Origin: Streptomyces parvus | GTDB taxonomy: Bacteria > Actinomycetota > Actinomycetes > Streptomycetales > Streptomycetaceae | Length of the DNA: 64,000 bases | Reading direction: 5' to 3' | Assembly (NCBI RefSeq): GCF_014648875.1 | Contig: NZ_BMRY01000001.1 | Location: 1,161,304-1,225,303, forward strand | Part shown: one piece after another, positions 24,535 through 35,472 of the stretch | Layout of the letters: each line of letters begins with the position of its first letter | Numbering within the stretch: position 1 is the first letter of the stretch | The notes under the pieces: generated by a model | Told to the model about the DNA's origin: nothing | Seen by the model: only the letters and a program-made list of their open reading frames with translations | The model's database searches: none | Translations under genes and position numbers: made by a program

Positions 24535-25772
24535 CCACTGTCTCCGGCTGCCCCGTCACCCACACCTCCGTCCCGCTGTCCGGGCCCCGCTTCCAGAGCG
24601 ACCCCGTCCAGCTCTACCGGGACCTGCGGCGCGACCACGGGGCGATCGCCCCGGTCGTCCTCGACGGCGACGTCCCCGCCTGGCTCGTCCTCGGCTACCG
24701 CGAACTGCACCAGGTCACCGGCGACCCGGTCCTCTTCAGCCGGGACTCCGACCTGTGGAACCAGTGGGACCGCATCCCCGACGACTGGCCGCTGCTGCCG
24801 ATGATCGGCCGCAAGCAGAACTCGATCCTCTACACCGTCGGCGAGCGCCACAGCGTCCGGGCGATGATGATCAGCAACGCGCTGGAGGGCGTCGACCCGT
24901 TCTCGCTGAAGCGGTACGCGGAGGAGTTCGCCGACGAGCTGATCGACCGGTTCTGCACCAAGGGCTCGGTCGACATCATCGCGGAGTACGCCAAGCTGCT
25001 CCCCGCCCTGGTCCTGGCCAGGATCTACGGCTTCTCCGACGAGGAGGCGCACCCGCTGGTCGGCGCGATCAACGACATGATCGACGGCCGGGAGCGGGCG
25101 CTGGCCGGACAGCAGCACCTGGCCACGTCGATGTTCCAGCTGCTGGCGGACAAGCACGCCGAGCCCGGCGACGACGTCGCCAGCCGGATGATCGCCGACA
25201 CCGGCGGCTTCACCGACGAGGAGGTCGCCCAGGACCTCATGGTGATGATGGCGGCCGGTCACCAGCCGACCGCCGACTGGATGGGCAACTCGCTGCGCCT
25301 GATGCTCACCGACGACCGGTTCGCCGCCTCGCTCTCCGGCGGCCGGCACAGCGTCGCCGAGGCCATGAACGAGGTCCTCTGGGAGGACACCCCGACGCAG
25401 AACGTGGCCGGCCGCTGGGCCGCCCGCGACACCCACCTCGGCGGCCGCCACATCCGCGCCGGCGACCTGCTGCTCCTGGGCCTCGCCGCCGCCAACGGCG
25501 ACCCGCAGGTGCGCACCGACGGCTCGGCCCTGACCGGCGGCAACAACGCCTTCCTCTCCTTCGGCCACGGCGAGCACCGCTGCCCGTTCCCGGCCCAGGA
25601 GACCGCCGAGGTCATCGCCCGTACCGGTATCGAGGTCCTGCTCGACCGGCTGCCGGACGTGGACCTCGCCGTCCCCGCCGAGCAGCTCACCCGCCGCCCG
25701 TCGCCGTGGCTGCGCGGTCTGACGGACCTGCCGGTGCTCTTCACTCCCACCCCTGCCCTCGGGGGTGTCTGA
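24531..25772 (+). CDS. Conservon-associated cytochrome P450 lacking the K-helix Arg (CYP157-like)
   Basis: This 413-residue P450 is coupled to cvnD by a four-base overlap. The heme loop is FGHGEHRC (F344-C351), so the thiolate ligand is present, but Pro follows it where Gly is usual. The I-helix reads AAGHQPTAD. The K-helix position that should read ExxR is E281-V-L-W284, so the conserved Arg is replaced by Trp. S. coelicolor CYP157 members of conservons are known to depart from ExxR in this way, with Trp in the motif. The last codons GGV-stop lie inside the 162-bp palindromic element, so the native C-terminus may have been altered. The substrate is unknown; RarE-type P450s affect development. 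Confidence 0.88.
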   Translation: MTTVSGCPVTHTSVPLSGPRFQSDPVQLYRDLRRDHGAIAPVVLDGDVPAWLVLGYRELHQVTGDPVLFSRDSDLWNQWDRIPDDWPLLPMIGRKQNSILYTVGERHSVRAMMISNALEGVDPFSLKRYAEEFADELIDRFCTKGSVDIIAEYAKLLPALVLARIYGFSDEEAHPLVGAINDMIDGRERALAGQQHLATSMFQLLADKHAEPGDDVASRMIADTGGFTDEEVAQDLMVMMAAGHQPTADWMGNSLRLMLTDDRFAASLSGGRHSVAEAMNEVLWEDTPTQNVAGRWAARDTHLGGRHIRAGDLLLLGLAAANGDPQVRTDGSALTGGNNAFLSFGHGEHRCPFPAQETAEVIARTGIEVLLDRLPDVDLAVPAEQLTRRPSPWLRGLTDLPVLFTPTPALGGV

Positions 25773-25922
25773 CAATTCCGCGCGGGCGGGCGACGCCCGG
25801 CACGGCACCTCGCGGCGTTGCCGAAAAGCCCTAGTAGCTCCGCTACGAGGACTCTCCGGCGCCTTGCGATGCACCGCACCTGACGCCGCCCGCTGATCCG
25901 CGCCGAATTGTCAGACACCCCC
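25761..25922. repeat. 162-bp imperfect palindrome with 18-bp perfect terminal inverted repeats
   Basis: GGGGGTGTCTGACAATTC (25761-25778) and its exact complement (25905-25922) bound the element. The interior continues to pair imperfectly up to a central GTAGC-TCC-GCTAC hairpin at 25834-25846, so the whole unit folds on itself. It supplies the stop codon of the first P450 and lies 30 bases before the second P450's start. It looks like a MITE/REP-type repeat or a very large terminator-like hairpin between the two genes. Confidence 0.75.
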
Positions 25923-25952
25923 AAGCCGACCCGAAAGCCACGGAGGCCCCGC

Positions 25953-28396
<2,444 letters not shown>

Positions 28397-28440
28397 CCCT
28401 TCGGTTCCGTACCGCTGTACGGCTGTACGGCTGTACGAAG

Positions 28441-28475
28441 ACGGCCCGGCACCCACGTGGGGTGCCGGGCCGTTT
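28441..28475 (+). terminator. Rho-independent-type terminator after serC
   Basis: ACGGCCCGGCACCC and GGGTGCCGGGCCGT form a perfect 14-base stem around a short ACGTG loop, followed by TTTC. It lies 45 bases after the serC stop. Three GCTGTACG direct repeats precede it. Confidence 0.85.
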
Positions 28476-28575
28476 CTGCATCACTCGACCGGGTGGCATA
28501 TGCCAGAAGCGCGATCTGGGGCAATCCCGCCCTACGATGATGCTCTCGACACCAGCCCATTCCAGGAGGCCCGCA

Positions 28576-29187
28576 ATGTCTGCAGCAGCAGTCGAGCACC
28601 CCTGTGACGATGAGCCGGAAACGCTGCTGGAAACGGCCAACCGTCTCGCCGAGCAGCTTCCGGGGCATCGCGTCGAGATCATCGGAGGCGTCATCACCGT
28701 GGCCCCACCCGCGGACGGCCCGCACGCACGCGCGCTCACCAAACTCATGCGCCCCTTCATCTCCGCAGGTCTCGATGACGGTGAGAGCGAAGTCCTCCAA
28801 GGCGTCGGCCTCTGGCTCCCCGGCGGCCCCCAGGACTTCGCGATCCCCGATCTGGCAATCGTCGACGCAGAGTTCGACGAGCACCTGCATGCGAACAACA
28901 GCTACGACCCCGCTTGCTTCCGACTCGTCCTGGAAGTCACCTCCGGGAACTACCAGAACGATCTCCGCAACAAGGTCACCGCCTACGCCCAGGCCAAGAT
29001 CCCGGTCTACGTCATCGTCGACCGCAAGCACGGCCGGGTCCACGTCCTGACCGAGCCGCTCCCCGCCGGCTACGACCGCCACGAGGTCTACGCCCCCGGC
29101 CAGCAGGCCCCGCTGCCCGCCTCCATCGGCGCCGAAGTCTCCCTGGACGTCGACGAGATCGTGCGGGCGGGCAGCCCGAAACGTTGA
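28576..29187 (+). CDS. Uma2-family putative endonuclease (DUF820)
   Basis: This 203-residue protein has the Uma2 restriction-endonuclease-like core: VEIIGGVITVAPP, AIPDLAIVDAEF, RLVLEVTSGNYQND and AQAKIPVYVIVDR. The PD...E-x-T...K arrangement of the PD-(D/E)xK fold is intact. The ATG follows AGGAGG. Uma2 proteins are very abundant in streptomycetes, usually as orphans with no known partner, so a nuclease role is predicted only from the fold. It lies alone after the serC terminator. Confidence 0.85.
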   Translation: MSAAAVEHPCDDEPETLLETANRLAEQLPGHRVEIIGGVITVAPPADGPHARALTKLMRPFISAGLDDGESEVLQGVGLWLPGGPQDFAIPDLAIVDAEFDEHLHANNSYDPACFRLVLEVTSGNYQNDLRNKVTAYAQAKIPVYVIVDRKHGRVHVLTEPLPAGYDRHEVYAPGQQAPLPASIGAEVSLDVDEIVRAGSPKR

Positions 29188-29200
29188 GGCGCCGGCGGGG

Positions 29201-29605
29201 TCACGCCGCTGCCAGCACCGCCCGCAGCGCGGCTATCCCCGCCAGCCACTTCTGGTCCGCCCCGGCGTCCGCCCACAGGTCCAGCGGCTCGGCGTTCTTC
29301 GCGGTGAGGCGGTCCAGTGCGCGGACGGCCAGCGGGCGCAGATCCGCGGGGAGCGGCGGCAGGGGGTTCTTCGGGCCGTACGGCGTGGTGACGGGGTCGC
29401 CGCCGGGGCACTGGGCCGCGACCAGCGCGGCGGCGGCCACCGCCTCTTCCCCGCCGTCCACGTAGTCCTCGGGGCCCGTGCCCGCGACGGCGGTCAGGAC
29501 GTCCCGGAGCACGTCCGCCTTCTTCTCCGCCTCCGCGTCGTCGACCCGGCCGCCGAAGTCTGCGGCGGTGTCGTTGTCGAAGTGGCCGATGTCCCAGGCG
29601 CCCAT
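29201..29605 (-). CDS. DUF4259-domain protein
   Basis: This 134-residue protein starts with MGAWDIGHFDNDTAADFGGR, the typical DUF4259 opening, and continues with DVLTAVAGTGPEDYVDGGEE and AAALVAAQCPGGDP. The family is widespread and uncharacterised, and often occurs as single genes. Its end lies 13 bases from the Uma2 stop (convergent). Confidence 0.85.
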   Translation of the reverse strand: MGAWDIGHFDNDTAADFGGRVDDAEAEKKADVLRDVLTAVAGTGPEDYVDGGEEAVAAAALVAAQCPGGDPVTTPYGPKNPLPPLPADLRPLAVRALDRLTAKNAEPLDLWADAGADQKWLAGIAALRAVLAAA

Positions 29606-29645
29606 GGGATCCCCCTCAATCCGTGTGCCGACCGGTCCGCGCCGG

Positions 29646-30190
29646 TCAGTCCGTCGTGCTGATGTCCCCATCCTCACAGCCACCACTGACAACGGGCCTG
29701 CGCGCCAGCACGAACCCCTGCGGCGCCCGCTCCGGGAACGGCCCGTCCGTCTCGCGCTCCCGCCACACCCGGGACACCACTTCCAGGCCCGCCTCCCGCA
29801 GCAGCTCGGCGATCCTCTCCGGCTGCCGCCGGTGGAAGACGAGGGACACCTCCAGGCCCCACGCCTCCGTCATCCGCAACGGCTCGTCGCCGACCTGGAA
29901 GCCCAGCTGTACGTAGCCGCCAGGGGCGAGTACGCGGTGGAACTCCGCGAAGGCGCACGGCAGTTCCTGTCCGGGACGTGGATCGTCGAGTACCAGGCGA
30001 GCAGCCCGCCCAGCGACGCGACCGGCAGTTCGAGGGCGAGCATGGAGCCCACCTCGAAGCGCAGCCCTGGATGCTCCTGCCGCGCCACCGCGACCATCTG
30101 CGGGGAGAGGTCGATCCCGAACACGTCCAGTCCCCGGCCGAGTCCGTGGAGGTGTTCGGTCACCCGGCCCGTTCCGCAGCCGACATCGCG
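29646..30190 (-). pseudogene. Truncated, frameshifted SAM-dependent methyltransferase
   Basis: The remnant opens directly after the stop of the isochorismatase gene with DVGCGTGRVTEHL (SAM motif I), so the first 30-50 residues of a normal class I methyltransferase are missing. The frame continues to LLAWYSTIHVPD. Homologous text then resumes in another frame as ELPCAFAEFHRVLAPGGYVQLGFQVGDEP and runs to the stop at 29646. The shift lies near 29968-29972 and is explained by one lost base. Both lesions together argue for a real pseudogene rather than a read error. Confidence 0.8.
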
Positions 30191-30841
30191 TCAGGCGGCA
30201 TCCCGTCCGGCCAGGAGCTGCATCTCCCAGGCGAAGGCCACGCCCGAGGCGCCGCCGTGCTGGGCCTGCACCTCGATGGCCCCCGTGATCGTGTCCTCGC
30301 GGGCCCAGTCGCGCTGCCACTCGGCCATCACGGCCAGCCACGTGATCGGCACGACGCCCGCCTGGACCATGCGCCGCACCGCCATGTCGTGGGCCTCGGC
30401 CGACACGCCTCCGGACGCGTCGGTGACGGCGTAGACCTCGAACCCCTCGCCCGCGGCCTGGATGGCCGGCATCGCCAGGCATATCTCCGTCCAGAGCCCG
30501 GCGAGGATCAGCTTCTTGCGACCGGTCGCCCTGACGGCGTCGACGACGCGCTCGTCCTGCCAGGTGTTGATGAGCGTCCGGTCGATCGGCTCCTGGTCCG
30601 GGAACACGTCCTGGACGCCCTGGATCAGCCGGCCGCCGCGCTCCGCCAGCACCGTCGTCAGGATGGTCGGGACTCCGTACGCCTTGGCGACCTTGGCGAG
30701 CCCGACGACGTTGTTCACGATCATCGTCGGCTCATGGCTGTTCAGGTTGGCGAACTGGAACGGCTGATGGTCGATCAGCACCACGACGCTCTCCTCGGGC
30801 GTCAGCAGCGCGTCGAGTCCGGCCTTGTTCGGTGCGCTCAT
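30191..30841 (-). CDS. Isochorismatase-family cysteine hydrolase (YcaC-like)
   Basis: ATG 30841 gives 216 residues. The cysteine-hydrolase triad is readable: Asp24 in VVVLIDHQPFQF, Lys110 in GRKKLILAG and Cys121 in GLWTEICLAMPAIQ. The NLNSHEPTMIVNNVVGLAKV segment is typical of the YcaC-like subgroup. Substrates in this group are mostly unknown. It is divergent from a MarR gene across a 146-base gap containing two inverted repeats, so MarR repression is likely. The stop is immediately followed by the relic methyltransferase. Confidence 0.88.
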   Translation of the reverse strand: MSAPNKAGLDALLTPEESVVVLIDHQPFQFANLNSHEPTMIVNNVVGLAKVAKAYGVPTILTTVLAERGGRLIQGVQDVFPDQEPIDRTLINTWQDERVVDAVRATGRKKLILAGLWTEICLAMPAIQAAGEGFEVYAVTDASGGVSAEAHDMAVRRMVQAGVVPITWLAVMAEWQRDWAREDTITGAIEVQAQHGGASGVAFAWEMQLLAGRDAA

Positions 30842-30859
30842 GGGATTCCCCTCCACCAT

Positions 30860-30907
30860 TTGGTTGATGTGTCATCCAACTTAGGCTGCGACGGTTGACG
30901 AGTCAAC
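30860..30907. promoter_or_regulatory. Two candidate MarR operators
   Basis: Site 1, TTGGTTGA-TGTG-TCATCCAA (30860-30879), is an inverted repeat with one mismatch. Site 2, GTTGAC-GA-GTCAAC (30894-30907), is perfect. Both share the half-site GTTGA and lie between the divergent hydrolase and MarR genes, the first only 19 bases from the hydrolase start. Confidence 0.65.
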
Positions 30908-30987
30908 TACACCCTTGCGCGGGAGACTTGACGCGAACACCGAGGCTCCGGTGGTGACGCTCGGCGCGGCCTCGCTACGCTCCTTGC

Positions 30988-31452
30988 ATGAACGCGACGC
31001 CTCGCTGGCTGAACCCGGAGCAGCAGGCCGCCTGGGACGGCTTCATCCGCATGCAGGAGAAGCTCATCGGACGGCTCTCACGCCGGGTCCAGGCAGATTC
31101 CCGTATGTCCCCCGCCGACTACATCGTGCTGGCCAAACTCACCGAGGCCGGCGGGCGCATGCGCTTCATGGACCTGACCAAGCTGGTGGAGTGGGAGAAG
31201 AGCCGCATGTCCCACCAGGTGGCACGGATGGCCAAGCGCGGTCTTGTGGCCAAGGAGGAGTGCCCCGACGACGGTCGCGGGTCGTTCATCGTCGCCACAC
31301 CGGCGGGCCGCGAGGCGATCGAGGAGGCCGCGCCCGTGCACGTCGAGCACGTCCGGCGGCTGTTCATCGACGCGCTCACCCAGGAGGAGCTGGACACCCT
31401 GGCCCGGATCTCGAACCGCGTCCTCGCCCACCTGGAGAAGCAGCCCGACTGA
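30988..31452 (+). CDS. MarR-family transcriptional regulator
   Basis: This 154-residue protein has a winged helix: MSPADYIVLAKLTEAGGRMR, LTKLVEWEKSRMSHQVARMA, a wing with EECPDDGRGSFIVATPAG, and flanking dimerisation helices. Basic residues are at the expected recognition helix and wing. It is divergent from the isochorismatase-like gene and probably represses both. A ligand is not predictable. Confidence 0.88.
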   Translation: MNATPRWLNPEQQAAWDGFIRMQEKLIGRLSRRVQADSRMSPADYIVLAKLTEAGGRMRFMDLTKLVEWEKSRMSHQVARMAKRGLVAKEECPDDGRGSFIVATPAGREAIEEAAPVHVEHVRRLFIDALTQEELDTLARISNRVLAHLEKQPD

Positions 31453-31494
31453 CCGGGGTCAGGGTCAGCTGACCGGGGCGGACCCCGGTCACCT

Positions 31495-32064
31495 CTACGG
31501 CGCCGGGGGAGGCGTCACGCTCGCGGCCCACCGCCGCTCCCCGTCCTCCCACTCCTCGGTCGGCCCGAGGCCCGCCGCCAGCGCCACCGCGGCGGACGCG
31601 GCGTGGTCGGGGTGGATGTGGGCGACGAGTTCCCGGACGCCCCCGGCCGAGGCCAGGTGCGCCACCAGGCCCTGCGCCGCCTCGCTCGCGTAACCCCGGC
31701 CCTGCCAGGGTGTTCCGAGAACCCAGGCGATCTCCGCGCGCGACCCCCGTACGGTCGCCTGGACGTATCCGACGAGTTCACCGCCCGCCTCCCCGCCCGC
31801 CTCCCCGTCGCGGGCCGCGCGGACCCGGAGCACCCAGTTCCACCACCGCTCCCCCGGATCCGGCGACCCGGCGCACTGGCGCTCGTACCGGGCCCGCAGC
31901 GCGGCCGGGGCCGGCGGCTCGCCCCCGGTGAACCCGTACAGCGCCGGGTCCGCGAGGACGGTCGCCATCTCCTCGGCGTACGCCGGTTCGAGGGGAAGCG
32001 CGTCGAGGCGGGCGGTGGTGAAGGACGGCGGGGTGCTGGGCGGCGGGGCGGGAGTCGTCGGCAC
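31495..32064 (-). CDS. GNAT-family N-acetyltransferase
   Basis: A GTG at 32064 gives 189 residues; GTG 32094 is an alternative. TTARLDALPLEPAYAEEM matches RimJ/RimL-type openings. Motif A, with IAWVLGTPWQGRGYASEAAQ, contains the acetyl-CoA loop Q-G-R-G-Y-A, and LGPTEEWEDGERRW closes it. Such enzymes acetylate amines or protein N-termini. A short EAGGEAGGE duplication sits in the loop before the strand GYVQATV. It lies downstream of the DrrAB-type exporter genes on the same strand, 138 bases away, and is probably independent. Confidence 0.8.
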   Translation of the reverse strand: MPTTPAPPPSTPPSFTTARLDALPLEPAYAEEMATVLADPALYGFTGGEPPAPAALRARYERQCAGSPDPGERWWNWVLRVRAARDGEAGGEAGGELVGYVQATVRGSRAEIAWVLGTPWQGRGYASEAAQGLVAHLASAGGVRELVAHIHPDHAASAAVALAAGLGPTEEWEDGERRWAASVTPPPAP

Positions 32065-32094
32065 GCTGCCCGACCCTACGCGCCGCGCGTCCAC

Positions 32095-32201
32095 CCCGAC
32101 CGCCCCTTTCCGCCCTTCCGCCCTTCCGCCTTCCCGTCTTCCTGCCCTTCTCCGCGAGCCAGTGGCCGTTCAGCCCCTCACCGGCTCAGGCGCTCAGAGG
32201 C
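32095..32201. repeat. Polypyrimidine tract and stop-proximal direct repeat
   Basis: About 32098-32155 is a nearly pure pyrimidine tract on the plus strand with CCCTTCCG iterations. CTCACCGGCTCAGGCGCT (32177-32194) recurs at 32201-32218, where it overlaps the permease stop codon. This is a recent-looking 24-base-period duplication. No gene is seen. Confidence 0.6.
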
Positions 32202-33080
32202 TCACCGGCTCAGGCGCTGGAAGCGGCGGACCGCCAGCGGCAGGAACACCAGCGTGATCACCAGCGGCCACACCACCGCCATCAGCACCGCGTGCTCCTC
32301 GACCCAGGTCCCGCCGCCCGCCACCGGGTTGCCGAACAGTTCGCGTGTCGCCGTCGCGGTCGAGGAGATCGGGTTCCAGGCCGCCACGAAGCCGAGCCAG
32401 TCCGGCATCAGGGACGGTGAGACGAAGGTGCTGGAGATCATGGTGAGGGGGAAGGCGACCGCGTACAGCCCGCCCGCCGCCTCCGGGGTGGGGACCAGCA
32501 GGCCGAGCCAGACGCCGACCCAGATCAGGCTGAACCGCAGCAGCAGGAGCAGTCCGAACGCCCCGAGCGCGCCCATCAGGCCGCCGTCCGCGCGCCAGCC
32601 GATCAGCAGCGCCGTGACAGCCAGGATGGTCAGTTCGGCGGCGGACACCACCAGGTCGGCCGCCCCTCGTCCGGAGGCGAACGCGGAGGGGACCATCGGC
32701 ATGGACCGGAAGCGGTCGACGACCCCCTTCGAGGCGTCGGTGACGACGGCCACGGCGGTGTTCATGAAGCCCATGGCCATGGTCATGGCGAACATGCCGG
32801 GCATCAGGAACTCCCGGTAGTCCCCGCCCCCGGGCACCATCATCGCGCTGCCGAAGACATAGCCGTACAGCAGAAGGGAGAGGATCGGGAAGCCGAGCTG
32901 CCAGAGGATCGCGGCGGGCTGGCGCTGGTAGTGGGTGAGGGTGCGGCGGGTGATGTTCCAGCAGTCGACGACGGCCCAGTAGGCGTGGCGGTGGCCGCGG
33001 TCGGGACCGGGGCCGGGGTCGGAACCGTTTCCGGGGCGGCGTACGCCGGTCGTCGCGGGATTCCGTTCGAGTGTGGTCAT
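32202..33080 (-). CDS. ABC-2 type transporter permease (DrrB-like)
   Basis: This 292-residue membrane protein has about six hydrophobic segments: [93 protein letters not shown] and a final segment near [16 protein letters not shown]. The conserved ABC-2 text [12 protein letters not shown] and [19 protein letters not shown] supports a DrrB-type drug or lipid exporter subunit. It overlaps the ATPase gene by four bases. Confidence 0.9.
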   Translation of the reverse strand: MTTLERNPATTGVRRPGNGSDPGPGPDRGHRHAYWAVVDCWNITRRTLTHYQRQPAAILWQLGFPILSLLLYGYVFGSAMMVPGGGDYREFLMPGMFAMTMAMGFMNTAVAVVTDASKGVVDRFRSMPMVPSAFASGRGAADLVVSAAELTILAVTALLIGWRADGGLMGALGAFGLLLLLRFSLIWVGVWLGLLVPTPEAAGGLYAVAFPLTMISSTFVSPSLMPDWLGFVAAWNPISSTATATRELFGNPVAGGGTWVEEHAVLMAVVWPLVITLVFLPLAVRRFQRLSR

Positions 33081-34081
33081 GCCGCCACCTCCGGGGCGTC
33101 GTGGTTCTCGGTCGTACCGTGGCCCGTCAGCCGCAGGAACACGTCGTCCAGGCTCGGCCGGCGCAGCCCGATGTCCTCCACCGCGATGCCGTCGCCCTGG
33201 AGGCTCCGGGCCACCTCGGTGAGCGCGGCCACCCGGTCGGCGACCTGGGCGTGGACCCGGCGGGCGGGGGTGTCGGTGACGACGAGCCCGCCCCCGGCCA
33301 CCCGGTCGACGGCCCACGCCACCGCTTCGAGGTCCCCCGGGTCGGCGGCGACGACCTCGATCCGGTCGCCGCCGACCCGGTTCTTCAGGGCGTCCGGGGT
33401 GTCGTCGGCGATGGCCCGCCCCCGGTCGATGACGGTGATGTGCGAGGCGAGGCGGTCCGCCTCGTCGAGGTACTGCGTGGTCAGCAGCACCGTCGTGCCG
33501 CCCGCCACCAGCGCCCGGACCGCCTCCCAGACCTCGCCCCGGCCGCGCGGGTCGAGCCCGGTCGTCGGCTCGTCCAGGAAGAGCACGTCGGGCTGGAGGA
33601 TCATCGAGGAGGCGAGGTCGAGCCGGCGCCGCATGCCGCCGCTGTACTCCTTGGCGGCCTTGTCGGCCGCCTCGGTCAGGTCGAACCGGTCCAGCAGTTC
33701 CCCGGCGCGCTGCCGGGCCCGGCGGTTGCCCAGGTGGAAGAGGCGCCCGAACATCTCCAGGTTCTGCCGCCCGGTGAGACCTTCGTCGACGGCCGCGTAC
33801 TGGCCGGTGAGCCCGATCCGGCTCCGTACGCGGCGGGGTTCGCGCGCCACGTCGATCCCGGCGACCTCGGCCCGGCCCGCGTCGTACCGCAGGAGGGTGG
33901 CGAGGACCCGCACGGCGGTGGTCTTGCCGGCCCCGTTCGGGCCGAGCAGGCCGTGGACGGTGCCGGGGCGGACGGCGAGGTCGAACCCGTCGAGCGCCCG
34001 CTTGCCGCCGCCCTTCTCTTTCCTGCCCTTGTAGCGCTTCACGACGCCCTCGGCGAGCACCGCGTATGCGGATGCGGACAT
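33077..34081 (-). CDS. ABC transporter ATP-binding protein (DrrA-like)
   Basis: This 334-residue protein has Walker [10 protein letters not shown] (about 47-55), Q-loop [11 protein letters not shown], signature [12 protein letters not shown], Walker [16 protein letters not shown]-loop [14 protein letters not shown], and the DrrA-type C-terminal extension ending in [17 protein letters not shown]. With the DrrB-like permease it probably forms a daunorubicin-resistance-type exporter. It is divergent from a TetR gene, and its promoter contains a perfect 13-base inverted repeat, so drug-responsive derepression is the natural model. Confidence 0.92.
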   Translation of the reverse strand: MSASAYAVLAEGVVKRYKGRKEKGGGKRALDGFDLAVRPGTVHGLLGPNGAGKTTAVRVLATLLRYDAGRAEVAGIDVAREPRRVRSRIGLTGQYAAVDEGLTGRQNLEMFGRLFHLGNRRARQRAGELLDRFDLTEAADKAAKEYSGGMRRRLDLASSMILQPDVLFLDEPTTGLDPRGRGEVWEAVRALVAGGTTVLLTTQYLDEADRLASHITVIDRGRAIADDTPDALKNRVGGDRIEVVAADPGDLEAVAWAVDRVAGGGLVVTDTPARRVHAQVADRVAALTEVARSLQGDGIAVEDIGLRRPSLDDVFLRLTGHGTTENHDAPEVAA

Positions 34082-34132
34082 GGCACAACCCCCTGATTCC
34101 GCCAGATTCCCGGCCGTTCGGCCGCATGAACT

Positions 34133-34168
34133 GGGTACACCGTACCCGATTATGAGTACGGTGTACCC
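34133..34168. promoter_or_regulatory. TetR operator between DrrAB-like operon and TetR gene
   Basis: GGGTACACCGTAC (34133-34145) and GTACGGTGTACCC (34156-34168) are exact 13-base inverted arms separated by ten bases. The site lies 31 bases before the TetR ATG and 52 bases before the ATPase ATG, well placed to repress both. Confidence 0.85.
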
Positions 34169-34198
34169 ACTTTCTTTGCGGCCCATTACGCTGAGGCC

Positions 34199-34999
34199 AT
34201 GACGAACGACGGAACGACAGCCGGGGCAGCGTCGAAGGCGGACGGGTCGGCCACCGGGAGCGGCGACATCGCGCGCAGCCTGGAGCTGCTGTGGGGCACC
34301 GGCGAGCGCCCCAGCCGCGGCCCGAAACCGGGGCTGACCCTGGACCGGATCGTCACCGCCGCCGTCGCCGTCGCGGACGCGGAGGGGCTGGCCGCCGTCT
34401 CGATGCGCCGCCTCTCCACCGAGCTGGGCACGGGCACGATGTCGCTCTACCGGTACGTCCCCGGCAAATCCGAGCTGCTGGACCTGATGTTCGACCGCGT
34501 GCTCGGCGAACCGTTCGCCGACCACCCCGGCGAGCCCCCCGCCGACTGGCGCGAGGCGGTCGACCGGATGGCCCGGGGGCACCTGGACACGCTGCGCCGC
34601 CACCCCTGGCTGCTGAAGATCAACCAGGCCCGTACGGTGCTCGGCCCCAGCGCCCTGCGCGGACTGGAACTCGCGCTCACGGGCCTGCGCGGCATGGGCC
34701 TGCGGGACCCCGAGCTGATCGGCGTGATCGTCGCGGTGAACAGCTTCGTGGAGGGCCTCGCCCGCACCCAGGCCGACGCGGCGGAGGCCGTGGCGCAGAC
34801 CGGGCTGAGCGACGAGGCGTTCTGGGACCACCAGCACCCGTTCCTGGAGCGGGCCATGCTCAGCGGCGCGTACCCGATGATGGCGGGCATGGCGGAGGAC
34901 ACCTTCAGCTCCGAGTTCGACCACTTCGAGTTCGGGCTGGAGCGCCTGATCGCCGGTTTCGACGCGCTGGTCCGGGAGCGGGAGGCGTCCCGCACATGA
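34199..34999 (+). CDS. TetR-family regulator with TetR_C_1-type ligand domain
   Basis: This 266-residue protein has an HTH at about 44-90 ([40 protein letters not shown]). The C-terminal domain, with [20 protein letters not shown], is of the tetracycline-repressor-like TetR_C_1 class that pairs with exporters. A 30-residue Ala/Gly/Ser-rich lead precedes the HTH. It probably represses itself and the divergent DrrAB-like exporter through the 34133-34168 palindrome. The PPOX-type gene follows 31 bases later and may be co-transcribed. Confidence 0.9.
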   Translation: MTNDGTTAGAASKADGSATGSGDIARSLELLWGTGERPSRGPKPGLTLDRIVTAAVAVADAEGLAAVSMRRLSTELGTGTMSLYRYVPGKSELLDLMFDRVLGEPFADHPGEPPADWREAVDRMARGHLDTLRRHPWLLKINQARTVLGPSALRGLELALTGLRGMGLRDPELIGVIVAVNSFVEGLARTQADAAEAVAQTGLSDEAFWDHQHPFLERAMLSGAYPMMAGMAEDTFSSEFDHFEFGLERLIAGFDALVREREASRT

Positions 35000-35030
35000 C
35001 AGAGCGGCCGGTCCGTGCGCCAATGGATAT

Positions 35031-35432
35031 ATGGACGCCAGCCGGGAGCTCGCTCCTTTCGTCAAGCAGTACGCCGTCCTGCTGAGCACCCGACGCCAGG
35101 ACGGGACCTCCGTCGGCACACCGGTCAACATCGCCGTCGAGGGCGACCACGCGTTCATCCGCACGTTCTCGTCCGCGTGGAAGGTCGAGCGGATGCGCAA
35201 CCACCCGCGGGTGGAGCTCGCCCCCTGCACGGTGCGGGGCGCGCCGACCGGACCGCGGATCAGCGCGCACGCGCGGCTGCTGCGGCCGGGTACGAAGGAG
35301 AACACGCACGCGGCGCGGATGCTGTCGCGCAAGTACCCGGTGGTGCAGGGCGTGCTGGTCCCGCTCGCGCACCGGCTGAAGCGGGACCGGACGCTGCACT
35401 ACGAGGTGTGGCCGGTGACGGACGAGGGCTGA
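35031..35432 (+). CDS. PPOX-class F420-dependent oxidoreductase
   Basis: At 133 residues, the split-beta-barrel flavin/F420 fold is seen in QYAVLLSTRRQDGTSVGTPV, HAFIRTFSSAWKVERMRNHP and VELAPCTVRGAPTGPRISAH. Members bind F420 or FMN and reduce unknown substrates; the R-x-D-G-T-S-V-G-T-P-V stretch is typical of the actinobacterial F420-linked group. No strong ribosome-binding site precedes ATG 35031, so it may rely on readthrough from the TetR gene. Confidence 0.85.
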   Translation: MDASRELAPFVKQYAVLLSTRRQDGTSVGTPVNIAVEGDHAFIRTFSSAWKVERMRNHPRVELAPCTVRGAPTGPRISAHARLLRPGTKENTHAARMLSRKYPVVQGVLVPLAHRLKRDRTLHYEVWPVTDEG

Positions 35433-35472
35433 GGGGCGTGCGGGAGCTGCCCACGAGAGGGGACGATTGCCT

